Below the pieces are notes generated by a model, which was given only the letters and a program-made list of their open reading frames with translations, was not told where the DNA came from and ran no database searches. This document shows positions 1 to 9,035 of a DNA stretch of 64,000 nucleotides, in pieces; position 1 is the first letter of the stretch; every line of letters starts with the position of its first letter. The position numbers and the translations under genes are program-made. This DNA comes from Butyrivibrio sp. MC2013 (lineage in GTDB: Bacteria > Bacillota > Clostridia > Lachnospirales > Lachnospiraceae). The stretch covers positions 1 to 64,000 of the forward strand of contig NZ_AUKE01000001.1 in the NCBI RefSeq assembly GCF_000424585.1, read 5' to 3'.

Positions 1-295
1 TGGCAAGTATTATAAGGATGGTTACAACCTGTATAAACGAATGGAGAAATACATGCATAACCATCTGCTGTTCCTTCATGATAAAAGAGTTCCGCACAAT
101 AATAACTTAAGTGAGCGTCAGGCTCGTAAGGTAAAACGTAAAATCAAGCAGGTCATGACATACCGGTCATTCAGCAGTCTAGAGTATTACTGCGATGGAT
201 TGGGTGTGCTGGTTACGCTGCGCGAAAATGATCCCAGCAATATTTACACGAATGTGTCAGAGATATTTGATAGAAAATACCGGTGGTCCGACTGA
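1..295 (+). pseudogene. IS66-type transposase, 3' fragment at window edge
   Basis: The frame is open from base 2 and codes about 97 residues before a TGA at 293-295, so the gene begins outside the window; an internal ATG at 41 is unlikely to be the true start. The stretch VPHNNNLSERQARKVKRKIKQ matches in style the C-terminal part of IS66 transposases, where an 'NN..ER..R' motif carries the last catalytic glutamate (E in SERQ) of the DDE nuclease. It would move an insertion sequence by cut and paste. Whether the element is intact cannot be told because the rest lies to the left. It borders the polysaccharide locus, which suits a mobile-element boundary. I mark it as a fragment only because of the window cut. 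Confidence 0.72.
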
Positions 296-320
296 TAAAA
301 GTCTAGATCACCGGTATTTT
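274..320 (+). terminator. 12-bp perfect inverted repeat overlapping transposase stop
   Basis: AAAATACCGGTG (274-285) is repeated as its exact reverse complement at 309-320, with a 23-base spacer that contains the transposase stop codon. The right arm runs into a short T-rich stretch. It could be an intrinsic terminator for the transposase. The sequence GTCTGAACAGTAAC just downstream (about 336-349) may be the outer end of the IS, but the opposite end is not in the window to compare. Confidence 0.45.
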
Positions 321-421
321 TATCTCAAGTTGGGGTCTGAACAGTAACCCAAAAGGAAAGGAGCCCCATCATAGTGAAGCTCCCATGCTTTAAATCATTG
401 AATTATATATTTTCCCTTATA

Positions 422-2017
422 TCAAACTGTTGCCTCATACAGAAGCTTGTCACCAAAATAAACCCTCTTAACTCCGATTTCTTTGCTCTTATTAAAATTG
501 AAACTGAGCATATACCCCGTAGTCAGATTAAAGTAGTCAAGATACTCACTTATCTGCTTTTCTCCACTTTCGTTATATCGCTCGCCATGCCAGATTTTCA
601 ATTCAATGATGTATTGGTGTCCAAGATAATCAATTATGATATCTGTCCTTTTCTGGTCTCTCGTTTGAGCTTCAATATAATAGTTCCCAGTTCCATTGAT
701 AATGGGTTTTAGGTAAAGAAGAAACTGTTCTCTGCCATCCTTCTCTTTAAATTTATCCTCAAGCGGGCCATAGATCTGCTGATAGGTCTGTATAAAATGT
801 TCCAGAATAAGACGTACATTTAGCTTGCCGTTTTCAACAAATATATTTTTGGCAAGGTCACCCTCTCTAAAAAACACACTGCTTTTCATCTCTTCTTCAG
901 AAAGAAAAAGATTGTACAACCTTGTTTCAAATATCCTGTTATCTATCCTTACGCTATTATTGGCATTTCTGACAAAGCCATACATTTGCATGAGAACGAT
1001 ATCCCTCTGATCCGGATTCCATGTAAGTTTGGTTCCTTCCATGAGGATACTCCTGAGAGAGGCTTTTAATTCAGGAAGGTTATTAAGCTTTCCTGTCAAC
1101 GATTGGAACAAAGTGTTGTCCTCAGATAGTATCATCTTAACAGCTTCATCTATACCATCCCTCGTCCATCTATCTTTTGCATTTACTATTTTTTTGCTCA
1201 CCTCTGTATCTAGCAGTTCGCAGATACGGCTGACAAGAAAAGGATACCCATTAGTAAAATCCCTGATCATGCCTGCCATCTCCTCAGTATTCATTCCGGT
1301 ATGATGGTCTGCCTCATACTCATCCAGCATTCCTTTTATACCATCTGCCGAAAGGCTCATATCAATAGTAAAGTCCGCAGCGATATTCCATGGACTGTTT
1401 TCTTTGGAATCCGCCTCGCCACGTATCTTAGACTTAAGGTGCTTGACATCCGTCACTCCTGCAAGGATAACAGATTGGAAGGTTTTATAATTGGGATTCT
1501 TTTCTTTTTTTAAATATCCAGATCTTAATTTTCCTAAAAAATCAAGAAAAACCTGATTGTTAGTAGCAGTATCAACTTCGTCCATTATCCATACAATGGG
1601 TCTGTCTGCTTCTTTACACAGCTCCTCAAATATCCTGAAAATATCATTGAGCTTAGCATCTTTCTCCTGCAATGAAAGATTTTTAAGCAAATCATAATAC
1701 TTCACCGGAAGCGCAATGTCCATACTGTCTTTTGCATCACAGAGCACTCCCGCAAGCCCCTTTACAAACTGATTCTCATCAATATAATCAGCACCGGTAA
1801 TATCCTGAAAATCTATACTTATAACATCATATCTATCCGAAAGATACTGCTCTAACGCGGTAAGTGTAGTTGTCTTTCCATACTGACGTGCTCTATTAAT
1901 AGTAAAATACTTGCCAGTATCAACCAGCTGCTTAGTTATCTCTCCAACTCTTTCAGAAAGATCAACCATGTAATGTTTTGTTGGAACACACACCGCAGTT
2001 GTATTAAATGTTTTCAC
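422..2017 (-). CDS. AAA ATPase with C-terminal PD-(D/E)XK nuclease-like domain
   Basis: About 531 residues. The N-terminal half is a P-loop ATPase: Walker A RARQYGKTTT (GKT near residues 47-49) and Walker B IVWIMDEVD (DE near 146-147). The C-terminal region has TD...IIELK (D459, E472, K474), the D-ExK pattern of PD-(D/E)XK nucleases. This two-domain arrangement is that of the AAA-ATPase-like/PDDEXK_9 family, widespread in anaerobes, of unproven function and often suspected to act in defence or mobile-element biology. I chose the GTG at 2017 because a GAAGGGGA ribosome site sits five bases upstream and the protein then opens with KTFNTTAVC; the frame remains open to 2077. It is divergent from the next gene and not obviously part of the sugar pathway. 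Confidence 0.8.
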   Translation of the reverse strand: MKTFNTTAVCVPTKHYMVDLSERVGEITKQLVDTGKYFTINRARQYGKTTTLTALEQYLSDRYDVISIDFQDITGADYIDENQFVKGLAGVLCDAKDSMDIALPVKYYDLLKNLSLQEKDAKLNDIFRIFEELCKEADRPIVWIMDEVDTATNNQVFLDFLGKLRSGYLKKEKNPNYKTFQSVILAGVTDVKHLKSKIRGEADSKENSPWNIAADFTIDMSLSADGIKGMLDEYEADHHTGMNTEEMAGMIRDFTNGYPFLVSRICELLDTEVSKKIVNAKDRWTRDGIDEAVKMILSEDNTLFQSLTGKLNNLPELKASLRSILMEGTKLTWNPDQRDIVLMQMYGFVRNANNSVRIDNRIFETRLYNLFLSEEEMKSSVFFREGDLAKNIFVENGKLNVRLILEHFIQTYQQIYGPLEDKFKEKDGREQFLLYLKPIINGTGNYYIEAQTRDQKRTDIIIDYLGHQYIIELKIWHGERYNESGEKQISEYLDYFNLTTGYMLSFNFNKSKEIGVKRVYFGDKLLYEATV

Positions 2018-2107
2018 GCATATCCCCTTCGTTACTGTATCGCCATTTATCACGTCATCTATACATAATAATATCATCCCTGATATCTTCCTACAACGCT
2101 CGCCACA

Positions 2108-2116
2108 ATTATACCA
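2108..2116 (-). promoter_or_regulatory. Putative extended -10 promoter for the AAA ATPase gene
   Basis: Read on the minus strand this is TGGTATAAT: a perfect TATAAT hexamer preceded by TGn, the extended -10 form that can work without a good -35 box. No convincing -35 hexamer is seen. It would give a leader of about 85 bases before the GTG start at 2017. Confidence 0.45.
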
Positions 2117-2143
2117 TAGGCTTAGAGCCCAAAAAATGATAGA

Positions 2144-3244
2144 ATGGTCAGTGATATGAATATACTAATAATAAATCCAATTCCATATACCTCAGAAACT
2201 GAGCATATAAAGAGAGCAGGCTCCATAAAGGATACCATGATATACGGCCTTGCCTCGGCTTTTGTCAGGGAAGGTCATAATGTCACACTCTTTATGGCTG
2301 AGTCCTATAAGATCACCGGGGAGGAAGATTATCCCTTTAAGGTGATATGGGCACCATGCAAGCTCGCCCGTATATTCAAGGTCCATAGGATCCCCTATAT
2401 GCCAGAGCTGTCAAAATATATCAGACAGAACATTGATCAGATAGATATGATCATCAGCGGAGAGATCTTCGCCCTGCACACACTCGCAGCAGTCAGACTC
2501 GGTAAGGGCAAGACCATCATATGGCATGAGCTTGCCAAGCACAATAATCTCATGCATAAGATACCTTCCAAAATCTGGTATAACATCATTGCACGTATCT
2601 GCATGAGAAATACCCTGGTCATAGGCAGGTCAGAGGCAGCAAAAGAATTTGCTTCACGCTATTGCCATAATGTATCAGAGACTGTGATCGGACATGGCAT
2701 AGACCTTGGTAAATTCGCTTTTTGCGGGGAAAAGGAAGATTATTTCGTCGTGGTATCCCAGCTGATAGCCAGGAAGAGAATAGATGGGATCATCAGGGCT
2801 TTTAGTGAATATGGCAACAAAAGCCTCAGCAAGCTGGTCATCATAGGAGACGGTGACAAAAGAAAAGAGCTGGAAGAGCTGGCCGGCAGTCTCTCTATCA
2901 GCGACCGTGTGGTCTTCACCGGGAAGCTTGGCCACGACAAGATGCTGCCCTATCTGCAGCATGCAAAGGCAATGCTGATCAATACTGAAAAAGACAACAG
3001 TATGATCTCCATAATAGAGTCCATTGCCTGCGGTACACCTGTGGTCTCCACTCCTGTGCCCCTTAATACACCTGAGATCATAGAAGGCAGCCTTGGCATC
3101 ATAGCAGAGAAGATCAGCAGCAAGCAGCTGGCTGACATTGATAGAGATAACTCATCTTATGTAGAGAACTGCAGATTATATAGGGATAAGCTATCCAATG
3201 AAGCTAAGGTGAGGGAGTTTATAAAAGTGTTTACTAACAGATAA
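2144..3244 (+). CDS. GT4-like family glycosyltransferase
   Basis: 366 residues of the GT-B fold. The N-terminal Rossmann half starts NILIINPIPYTSETEHIKR. The C-terminal donor-binding half (about residues 200-330) has VVVSQLIARKR, a GDGDKRKEL segment and DNSMISIIESIACGTPVV, where D284 and E292 stand in the places of the EX7E motif that contacts the nucleotide sugar. It should transfer a sugar from a nucleotide donor in the cytosol; donor and acceptor are not predictable. An ATG at 2156 is an alternative start that places the hydrophobic first strand at the N-terminus; neither start has a strong ribosome site. It is the only plus-strand gene before 5.6 kb and is convergent with the acetyltransferase gene. 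Confidence 0.78.
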   Translation: MVSDMNILIINPIPYTSETEHIKRAGSIKDTMIYGLASAFVREGHNVTLFMAESYKITGEEDYPFKVIWAPCKLARIFKVHRIPYMPELSKYIRQNIDQIDMIISGEIFALHTLAAVRLGKGKTIIWHELAKHNNLMHKIPSKIWYNIIARICMRNTLVIGRSEAAKEFASRYCHNVSETVIGHGIDLGKFAFCGEKEDYFVVVSQLIARKRIDGIIRAFSEYGNKSLSKLVIIGDGDKRKELEELAGSLSISDRVVFTGKLGHDKMLPYLQHAKAMLINTEKDNSMISIIESIACGTPVVSTPVPLNTPEIIEGSLGIIAEKISSKQLADIDRDNSSYVENCRLYRDKLSNEAKVREFIKVFTNR

Positions 3245-3327
3245 ATACTATAAATGACAAATACATGCCCTATCCAAAAGCAATCGTTTTGTTCAATAGT
3301 CATTTAGCATCTGTCCATTGCAACAAA

Positions 3328-3861
3328 CTAATACTCCAAATAGGGAAATTCTACTTTAGATGGTTTTCCACCCTCAACTATAGGCCGCTCTCTTTCACCA
3401 ATCTTGATTGCTGGTGCCCCTGCAACAATAGCATAATCAGGAACATCCTTTACTACAACAGCATTTGCACCAACAACCGCTCCCTTTCCAACCCTTACAT
3501 CACCTATAATTGTAGCTCCTGTATAAATTACTGCATAATCCTCTATCCAAGGATATTTACCTTGGTTACGATTCTGTCCAAGTGTAACATTTTGGAAAAC
3601 AGTCACATAATCTCCTATATGAGAACTTCCTCCAATTACTATGTTATTGGGATGCGGAAAATACAGCCCTTTACCAACCTTAACTTCTCCGCCAAGCTTG
3701 ATAAAATGTTTATTATAATAATATTTTGCTATTCTCCTGCATACAAAATGCCTAAGTCCAAAAGTTTGATTGTTTTTGGAATACCAAGAAATATTCATTG
3801 CATTTCTTACTTCAAACCTCCTGATATACCTAACTATATTCCTAAGTGTATTATTTTTCAT
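3328..3861 (-). CDS. Hexapeptide-repeat O-acetyltransferase (serine acetyltransferase-like)
   Basis: 177 residues from an ATG at 3861 that has GAGG five bases upstream; an in-frame GTG at 3888 has no such site. Residues from about 70 onward carry isoleucine-patch repeats (IGGSSHIGDYV, ATIIGDVRVGKGAVVGAN) that build a left-handed beta helix, and FPHPNNIVIG is close to the acceptor-site region of CysE-type acetyltransferases. Such small enzymes within polysaccharide loci usually acetylate a sugar hydroxyl using acetyl-CoA. It lies about 85 bases downstream of the GtrII-like membrane gene on the same strand and is probably co-transcribed with it. The exact substrate is unknown. Confidence 0.8.
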   Translation of the reverse strand: MKNNTLRNIVRYIRRFEVRNAMNISWYSKNNQTFGLRHFVCRRIAKYYYNKHFIKLGGEVKVGKGLYFPHPNNIVIGGSSHIGDYVTVFQNVTLGQNRNQGKYPWIEDYAVIYTGATIIGDVRVGKGAVVGANAVVVKDVPDYAIVAGAPAIKIGERERPIVEGGKPSKVEFPYLEY

Positions 3862-3945
3862 ATAATCCTCAATCGCCACTCCCAACACTTTTCAATCCAA
3901 CAATTATCATAACCATCATAAAAAGATATAAGAATTCTAATAACA

Positions 3946-5442
3946 TCATCGTTGTGCAGGGGCTTCTTTTTTCCACTCTATCATCAGGACATCATCTGAT
4001 CTATACAGATCATAAAAGAGCCTCCTGGCAACGAGCTGTGAATTATCAGCATGATCATCCCACGATACCAGTTCATACCTACTAAGTCCAAAATATTCTA
4101 TGAACCAAATCGTCCCCTCTGGTGCTTCTCCCGGAATATTGTAGACCATAAGCTCATGCAGCAAGCTGTTATCTCCTGCTACCCTTTGGACTATTGGAGA
4201 TAATCCTAGCGTTCCATTAACTGCTATCTTATTTATCTCTCCATTCATTGTACATTCCACCTCATTTATATCTTGAAGTAGAAGCTGAAGCCGCATGTCT
4301 GTATATCTTTTTTGCTCAGCAAGACAATTGCCATAAGTCAATGAATAGATCAAAAAGCACCATGTCAGTGCCAGAGGAATCAGACAATAAATATATCGCG
4401 CTCTATCAAGCCAGATAATATGAAATCTATCTGATATCACAATGCAGGATACCAGTGATAAATATACGCCTATACCTATCATAGACCTGGGATAATAATT
4501 GTCCCTTTGCAAGACAACAAGCGCTCCAAATATCAGCAGCGCTGCAAGCAGTAATACCAAAAGCCATATAAACAACCTATACATTAGCTGCAAGCGAGAA
4601 TAAAACACCTGTACCACCAAAGCCAAAACTATCAAAAGAATGATCAGAAGTAACCAGCTGTTCTTGTAATCAGATAAAACGCATGAAAACCATGTGGAAT
4701 ATCGTGTAAAAATCAAACCTGCGCCAAGATGTGAAAGCTCTGTGTTCTCATGGCGCATCAATACAACGGCAAAAAAGAGCAATGCTGCAATATATACAAC
4801 TGCCGAACGAAGCAGGAATAAAAGGGAGTCTATGATCGACTTTCCTTTATGAGTATGCAGATGTGCCACATAAAAAAGCGCAACCATAGGATATACTCCG
4901 GATGCCGACTGATATGATGAACACATAGCTATTATGCATATAAAGGATATTATCTCATAACGCCAATGGGACTTTTTTCCATAGCTATCACTAAACATAA
5001 ATGGGAGAATACTGATGCCAATGGCGAAGGCCATATAGGGCGAGTCGTATTTATAAGATATACACCCCAGGAAATACGGGCACAGTCCTAATTGAGCGAC
5101 AGCACCCACTCGAAGGATCTTCTCCAGCAATGATGCCTTAGTGCTCACATCAAAGAACAGACAAATAAGCATAAGGCCACTCAGCGAAAGAATGATCACG
5201 GCAATCAATTGAGGTAAGGGCGAAATATCAGAAAGGTACCAATCCGCATGGAGGATACTTGAGACAAAAGTATTGATATATCTGGAAAAATCAAGCCAGC
5301 CATGGTAGCCAAAAGCCTTTCTCCTCACATCATCCGCATAAGTAAAATCAGCGCGAAACAAAGCGGTATAAGCCACAAGATACACTCCAAGCAACATAAA
5401 GAAGTATTGTTTTGTATCTTTTTGACTCATCTTTTGGATCAT
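3946..5442 (-). CDS. GtrII-type polytopic membrane glucosyltransferase
   Basis: 498 residues with about eleven hydrophobic segments. The first loop has DFTYADDVRRKAFGY (about 32-46) followed by W, R and D residues, the acidic-loop pattern of the GtrII (Glucos_trans_II) family. Known members move glucose from a polyprenyl-phosphate carrier onto a growing surface polysaccharide outside the membrane. That reaction needs a GtrB partner, and a GtrB-like gene is at 23011-23958, though not adjacent. The ATG is preceded by GGGGCAGGAG. A sigma-A-like promoter lies about 45-75 bases upstream. Family assignment is from the topology and loop motif only. Confidence 0.72.
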   Translation of the reverse strand: MIQKMSQKDTKQYFFMLLGVYLVAYTALFRADFTYADDVRRKAFGYHGWLDFSRYINTFVSSILHADWYLSDISPLPQLIAVIILSLSGLMLICLFFDVSTKASLLEKILRVGAVAQLGLCPYFLGCISYKYDSPYMAFAIGISILPFMFSDSYGKKSHWRYEIISFICIIAMCSSYQSASGVYPMVALFYVAHLHTHKGKSIIDSLLFLLRSAVVYIAALLFFAVVLMRHENTELSHLGAGLIFTRYSTWFSCVLSDYKNSWLLLIILLIVLALVVQVFYSRLQLMYRLFIWLLVLLLAALLIFGALVVLQRDNYYPRSMIGIGVYLSLVSCIVISDRFHIIWLDRARYIYCLIPLALTWCFLIYSLTYGNCLAEQKRYTDMRLQLLLQDINEVECTMNGEINKIAVNGTLGLSPIVQRVAGDNSLLHELMVYNIPGEAPEGTIWFIEYFGLSRYELVSWDDHADNSQLVARRLFYDLYRSDDVLMIEWKKEAPAQR

Positions 5443-5487
5443 ATTCTCCTGCCCCTTAATTAATTAAATTATTTTAGATATTATCAC

Positions 5488-5515
5488 ATTATCACCCGCA
5501 TAAATACACGGTCAA
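5488..5515 (-). promoter_or_regulatory. Predicted sigma-A promoter for the GtrII-like gene
   Basis: On the minus strand: -35 TTGACC (5515-5510), 16-base spacer, -10 GATAAT (5493-5488), each 5 of 6 to consensus. Start of transcription would be near 5480, about 38 bases before the ATG at 5442. The remainder of the 236-base divergent gap up to 5678 shows nothing else clear. Confidence 0.5.
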
Positions 5516-5678
5516 GAGCACTTTTAAATAAATCGCCTGTATCCTATACTCACATTCGACTACGATTTAATTGCCATCAGCGGAATCCGTGCCACACTCA
5601 AAGGGATTTTTCTGATAAAATAGTCAAGACGATGTGTCAGTCACATTTTTACGATATATTCGATAAAGGGAATACGTT

Positions 5679-6902
5679 ATGAAAAAAGTATTATTTTTTA
5701 CCCATAATCTCAGCCACGGCGGTGCTGAGAAAATAGTAAGATTTGTACATGAATATATTAATAGCCATGACTGCGGATGGGAGTCATGGCTATGTATTGT
5801 ATACAGTGATCCGGATATCGAGAGTGATGTGAAAAATCTCATCATCATGAAGCATCATTCAAGGAAGACAGACAATAAGTTTTCCAAGGGCATCAATGTA
5901 TTAAAGCAGATCAAAGAGATGAGAGCTATCAAAAAATCTCTTGGAATAGATGTCTGCGTCAGCTTCCTCTCGGGTGCTGATATCATCAACGTCCTGTCAG
6001 GAACAGGCGAGAAGCAGATCGTCTCTGTCAGAAATGAAGAATCCAGGTTCGTCAATAATATACTGCAAAAAGAATACAGGCTTATTTCTTATAGGAATTG
6101 CGACAGGATATCTGCCGTATCTGCAAGAGCCAAAGTCGATCTCACCAGCTTCTTTGGTATAGATCCACATAAGATTATAGAGATCCCAAATCCTGTCAGC
6201 AGGCCCCAAATCAACCAGGTTGACGATAGAGCCTTTACGGACTTTGTCAAAGACAGATTCGTGATTATGAATGTTGCACGCCTGTTTGAAGCCAAGTCTC
6301 AATTACAGCTGATCAAGGCTTTTCAGAAGCTTCTTGATGAACTAAAGCAAGATAGTATCTATTCCAAAGCAGATGCCGGCTCCTCTTCTATCGCCAAGAG
6401 TCCCGTCCTGGTAATCGTGGGCGATGGCCCGCTCAGAAAAGACCTGGAAAACTATATAGCAATAAATAAACTGGAAGATAAAGTACTCCTGGCGGGAGAA
6501 AAAAGAAATGTCGCTTCATACCTAGCAGCAGCAGACCTCTTTGTCCTGTCATCCAGAGCCGAGGGCATGCCTAATGCTCTCTTAGAAGCCATGGCCTGCG
6601 GCCTGCCCTGTATATCTACAGATTGCGGAGCGAGGGAAATACTGGCTCCTGACACTGACCCGATGTATCTCACAGACAGTATAGAAAAAGGCAAATACGG
6701 CATTCTGATCCCTACCTGCAGCAATGACCCTAATGACAAGAACTATCTGATCATGAGCAAAGCCATAGAAATGATGTTAAACGATGAGGAAATGCGATCT
6801 CGTTATTCCAAACTAAGCAAAGAAGCTCTGGAAAGATATGACAAGGATCATATTGGAGAAGAGTGGATAAAGCTACTGAATGAGACGGGTGGTAATAGAT
6901 AA
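5679..6902 (+). CDS. GT4 family glycosyltransferase
   Basis: 407 residues. The N-terminus FFTHNLSHGGAEKIV has the glycine-rich HGGAE loop typical of GT4 enzymes. The C-terminal half shows VIMNVARLFEAKSQ, VIVGDGPLRKDLE and AEGMPNALLEAMACGLP, with E295 and E303 forming EX7E. It should add a sugar with retention of configuration on the cytosolic face. An AAAGGGA site lies nine bases before the ATG. It is alone on the plus strand, divergent from the GtrII-like gene and convergent with an acyltransferase gene with a gap of only 34 bases. Donor sugar is unknown. Confidence 0.85.
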   Translation: MKKVLFFTHNLSHGGAEKIVRFVHEYINSHDCGWESWLCIVYSDPDIESDVKNLIIMKHHSRKTDNKFSKGINVLKQIKEMRAIKKSLGIDVCVSFLSGADIINVLSGTGEKQIVSVRNEESRFVNNILQKEYRLISYRNCDRISAVSARAKVDLTSFFGIDPHKIIEIPNPVSRPQINQVDDRAFTDFVKDRFVIMNVARLFEAKSQLQLIKAFQKLLDELKQDSIYSKADAGSSSIAKSPVLVIVGDGPLRKDLENYIAINKLEDKVLLAGEKRNVASYLAAADLFVLSSRAEGMPNALLEAMACGLPCISTDCGAREILAPDTDPMYLTDSIEKGKYGILIPTCSNDPNDKNYLIMSKAIEMMLNDEEMRSRYSKLSKEALERYDKDHIGEEWIKLLNETGGNR

Positions 6903-6936
6903 AGCTCGCAGGCGCCTTGCCTTCATAGATATCCCA

Positions 6937-7980
6937 TCATCTATCTGCCGTGCGGATCCGGGGCATGTGAAAGCTCCCGTTCAAAAGAGGAGCATATCTA
7001 CCTACAAGCCAGCAAACAGGTATCAATACCACTGCCCCAAGATAAGCTATTATTGGATTAACGATAGCTCTGTTTGAAAGAATACCAAGCCCCGTCTTAT
7101 CAGCCAGATACTCAAAGATCTTATTAACAACAGACATACCGTGACTGCCTATAACAAAGTATAGGAGGGAGTATTGCCCAAAGAAAGGCAAAAGCTTCAA
7201 GCCCGGAAACAAACGCGATGAGAAAAGGCCCGATATCAAGCATAGGAAAATAAGAGGCAGAGTAAGCGGCAGCATGCCCCAAAGATTTCTAGCCGCGCCC
7301 ACTGTAACCAGAGAATAATCATACCGGCTACCTACAAACAATACTATAAGTATATAGGCAACACCGGTCAGTAAAGCTTTTACCTTTAGATGACTGTACC
7401 AGTGCGGCTTTTCATATTTCTTTAGCAAATGCCCCATCACAAAGAAAAGCTGGCATACAAGGGCAGTATCTGCGCTCCATATCCGCTTCTCCCCGCCAAT
7501 AGCTATAGATAATCCAAATCCAACTATCGAAACAGCAACACTGCAGATCAGTAGCAGAAGGTCATTTGATCTGGACAAACTCTTTATCAGCAGAAAAATG
7601 ATGTTAACAAGAATCAGGCAGGCAATGAACCAAAAGCACTTGCCATAGATCACGTTACGAACAGCTCCATATAGCTTGCTCATGATCAGTAAAGGACTTT
7701 GGATGATCCTCTTCACCTCAGACACGCTGAGAAACGGCTCCAATAGCCCATATAGAGCATATACCAGGAAGAGTTTGACTATCCTGTTATAGAAAAATGA
7801 AGGCGCGCCCTTCCCTTCATATTTGGTCAGATAACCTGATACAAGAAAAAATGCCGGAATCATATACATTGATAGCAGAGCATTCTCTACTATATTAGTA
7901 TCAGGTGTGTGATTAAGCAGCACGAGCAGCACTGCCAACCCTCGCATATTATCAATCCATTGTTCACGTCGTTGTGACAT
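6937..7980 (-). CDS. Acyltransferase-3 (AT3) membrane O-acyltransferase
   Basis: 347 residues with about ten membrane segments. The N-terminus carries R13 and H24 in NMRGLAVLLVLLNH, the RX10H motif of the AT3 family, and then IPAFFLVSGYL. Members transfer acetyl or other acyl groups from the cytosol to sugars on the outer face; OatA and O-antigen acetylases are known examples. A GGGGGGAGC ribosome site immediately precedes the ATG. It is downstream of the SGNH and MBOAT genes on the same strand, so this stretch holds two different O-acylation systems side by side. No extracytoplasmic SGNH domain is fused to it. Confidence 0.85.
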   Translation of the reverse strand: MSQRREQWIDNMRGLAVLLVLLNHTPDTNIVENALLSMYMIPAFFLVSGYLTKYEGKGAPSFFYNRIVKLFLVYALYGLLEPFLSVSEVKRIIQSPLLIMSKLYGAVRNVIYGKCFWFIACLILVNIIFLLIKSLSRSNDLLLLICSVAVSIVGFGLSIAIGGEKRIWSADTALVCQLFFVMGHLLKKYEKPHWYSHLKVKALLTGVAYILIVLFVGSRYDYSLVTVGAARNLWGMLPLTLPLIFLCLISGLFSSRLFPGLKLLPFFGQYSLLYFVIGSHGMSVVNKIFEYLADKTGLGILSNRAIVNPIIAYLGAVVLIPVCWLVGRYAPLLNGSFHMPRIRTADR

Positions 7981-8076
7981 GCTCCCCCCTAGGTCCTGAT
8001 CATTCCCCTGTAATCATCATATAACTATAGTATATTCGCAGCGACCTTTATCCTCAACCGATTTATTCTGAAGACT

Positions 8077-9006
8077 TCAGTATTTCAAATAATCCAACAG
8101 CACCTCTCCTTTGTAGTCTTCCATGATAATGCTATTAAACATTTCCCTATCATATACATTCCCATCGAAATGTACTCCGTCCTGAGACTGGTCAGCAGAA
8201 AAATAATCTATCATATCAAAATAGTCAGGATTGATCTCATATAACTTAGATGAAGCAAATTGCTCTGACATTGCTTCTGCAGAATCTTTATTACTCTCGC
8301 ATACAGGACAGGGATATAAATGAAATTTGACTCCTCTTTCATTGCAAAGCTCTGCGATTTTACCCACATACTGATCTGCCAGTTCAAAGGGGGATGAAAG
8401 CTTGTAACTATGAGAGTGATCAGCAAGATAATTAAGATATATTTTCCTGTTGACTGCTGATAAGTGCAAACCTTTTACTACCAACCCGTTCAAGAAGGGT
8501 CTTCCGTATGTATCTGCCATAATATCCAGAGTATTATCATCCAAATGATACAGTGTATCTGTCAAAGCAAAGGGCATAACAGCATATGTATATCCAAGAT
8601 TCATGCTATAGGTCTGCTTTAAAGAGGCGGGCAGCACGATCAGAAACACATCTGTAGCTGAAGGATGATGATCAAGATACTCTTTAGCCAGTATATACTG
8701 TCCCGACATTGTTATCGCTGCATTGCTGCCTATGATAGCAATATCTTCATTTTGCTCCTGGAGATCATTAAAAAGCTGCCTGCACACGCTGTCACCTATT
8801 ATAAGTTTAGTAGTTCCATCTTCACTCTGCGCACGGACAATCGCCGGCATTATTTCATCCGGACCACCGCCAAAGTATTCGCTGCTGTCCGTCAGATCAG
8901 CCAGTATCCTATCAAAGGGTTTATACATTGACATTATATCCAGGCACAACAAAACTATAAGCAGTAAAAAGGCAAGCAATGCAGCTTTTTTATAAAAACT
9001 CTTCAT
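8077..9006 (-). CDS. Membrane-anchored SGNH-hydrolase-like protein, MBOAT partner
   Basis: 309 residues. One N-terminal hydrophobic segment (about 8-27) acts as anchor or signal, and the rest would lie outside. GDS at 71-73 (LIIGDSVCRQL) and DGVHF near the end (D276, H279) are the serine and Asp-His pairs of the SGNH fold. N88 or N94 may complete it. In AlgI/AlgJ-AlgX and similar systems, such a protein takes an acyl group from an MBOAT and passes it to the polymer. The MBOAT gene is directly upstream with a 29-base gap, strongly suggesting that role. Overall sequence is not one I recognise beyond the fold motifs. Confidence 0.7.
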   Translation of the reverse strand: MKSFYKKAALLAFLLLIVLLCLDIMSMYKPFDRILADLTDSSEYFGGGPDEIMPAIVRAQSEDGTTKLIIGDSVCRQLFNDLQEQNEDIAIIGSNAAITMSGQYILAKEYLDHHPSATDVFLIVLPASLKQTYSMNLGYTYAVMPFALTDTLYHLDDNTLDIMADTYGRPFLNGLVVKGLHLSAVNRKIYLNYLADHSHSYKLSSPFELADQYVGKIAELCNERGVKFHLYPCPVCESNKDSAEAMSEQFASSKLYEINPDYFDMIDYFSADQSQDGVHFDGNVYDREMFNSIIMEDYKGEVLLDYLKY

Positions 9007-9035
9007 AATACACCTACAGAACTTTCGATAACGCT

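Noticed and set aside
3265-3912. Plus-strand open frame of 215 codons
   Set aside because: It is antisense to the hexapeptide acetyltransferase, low-complexity with many Cys, Asn and Ile residues, and has no ribosome site.
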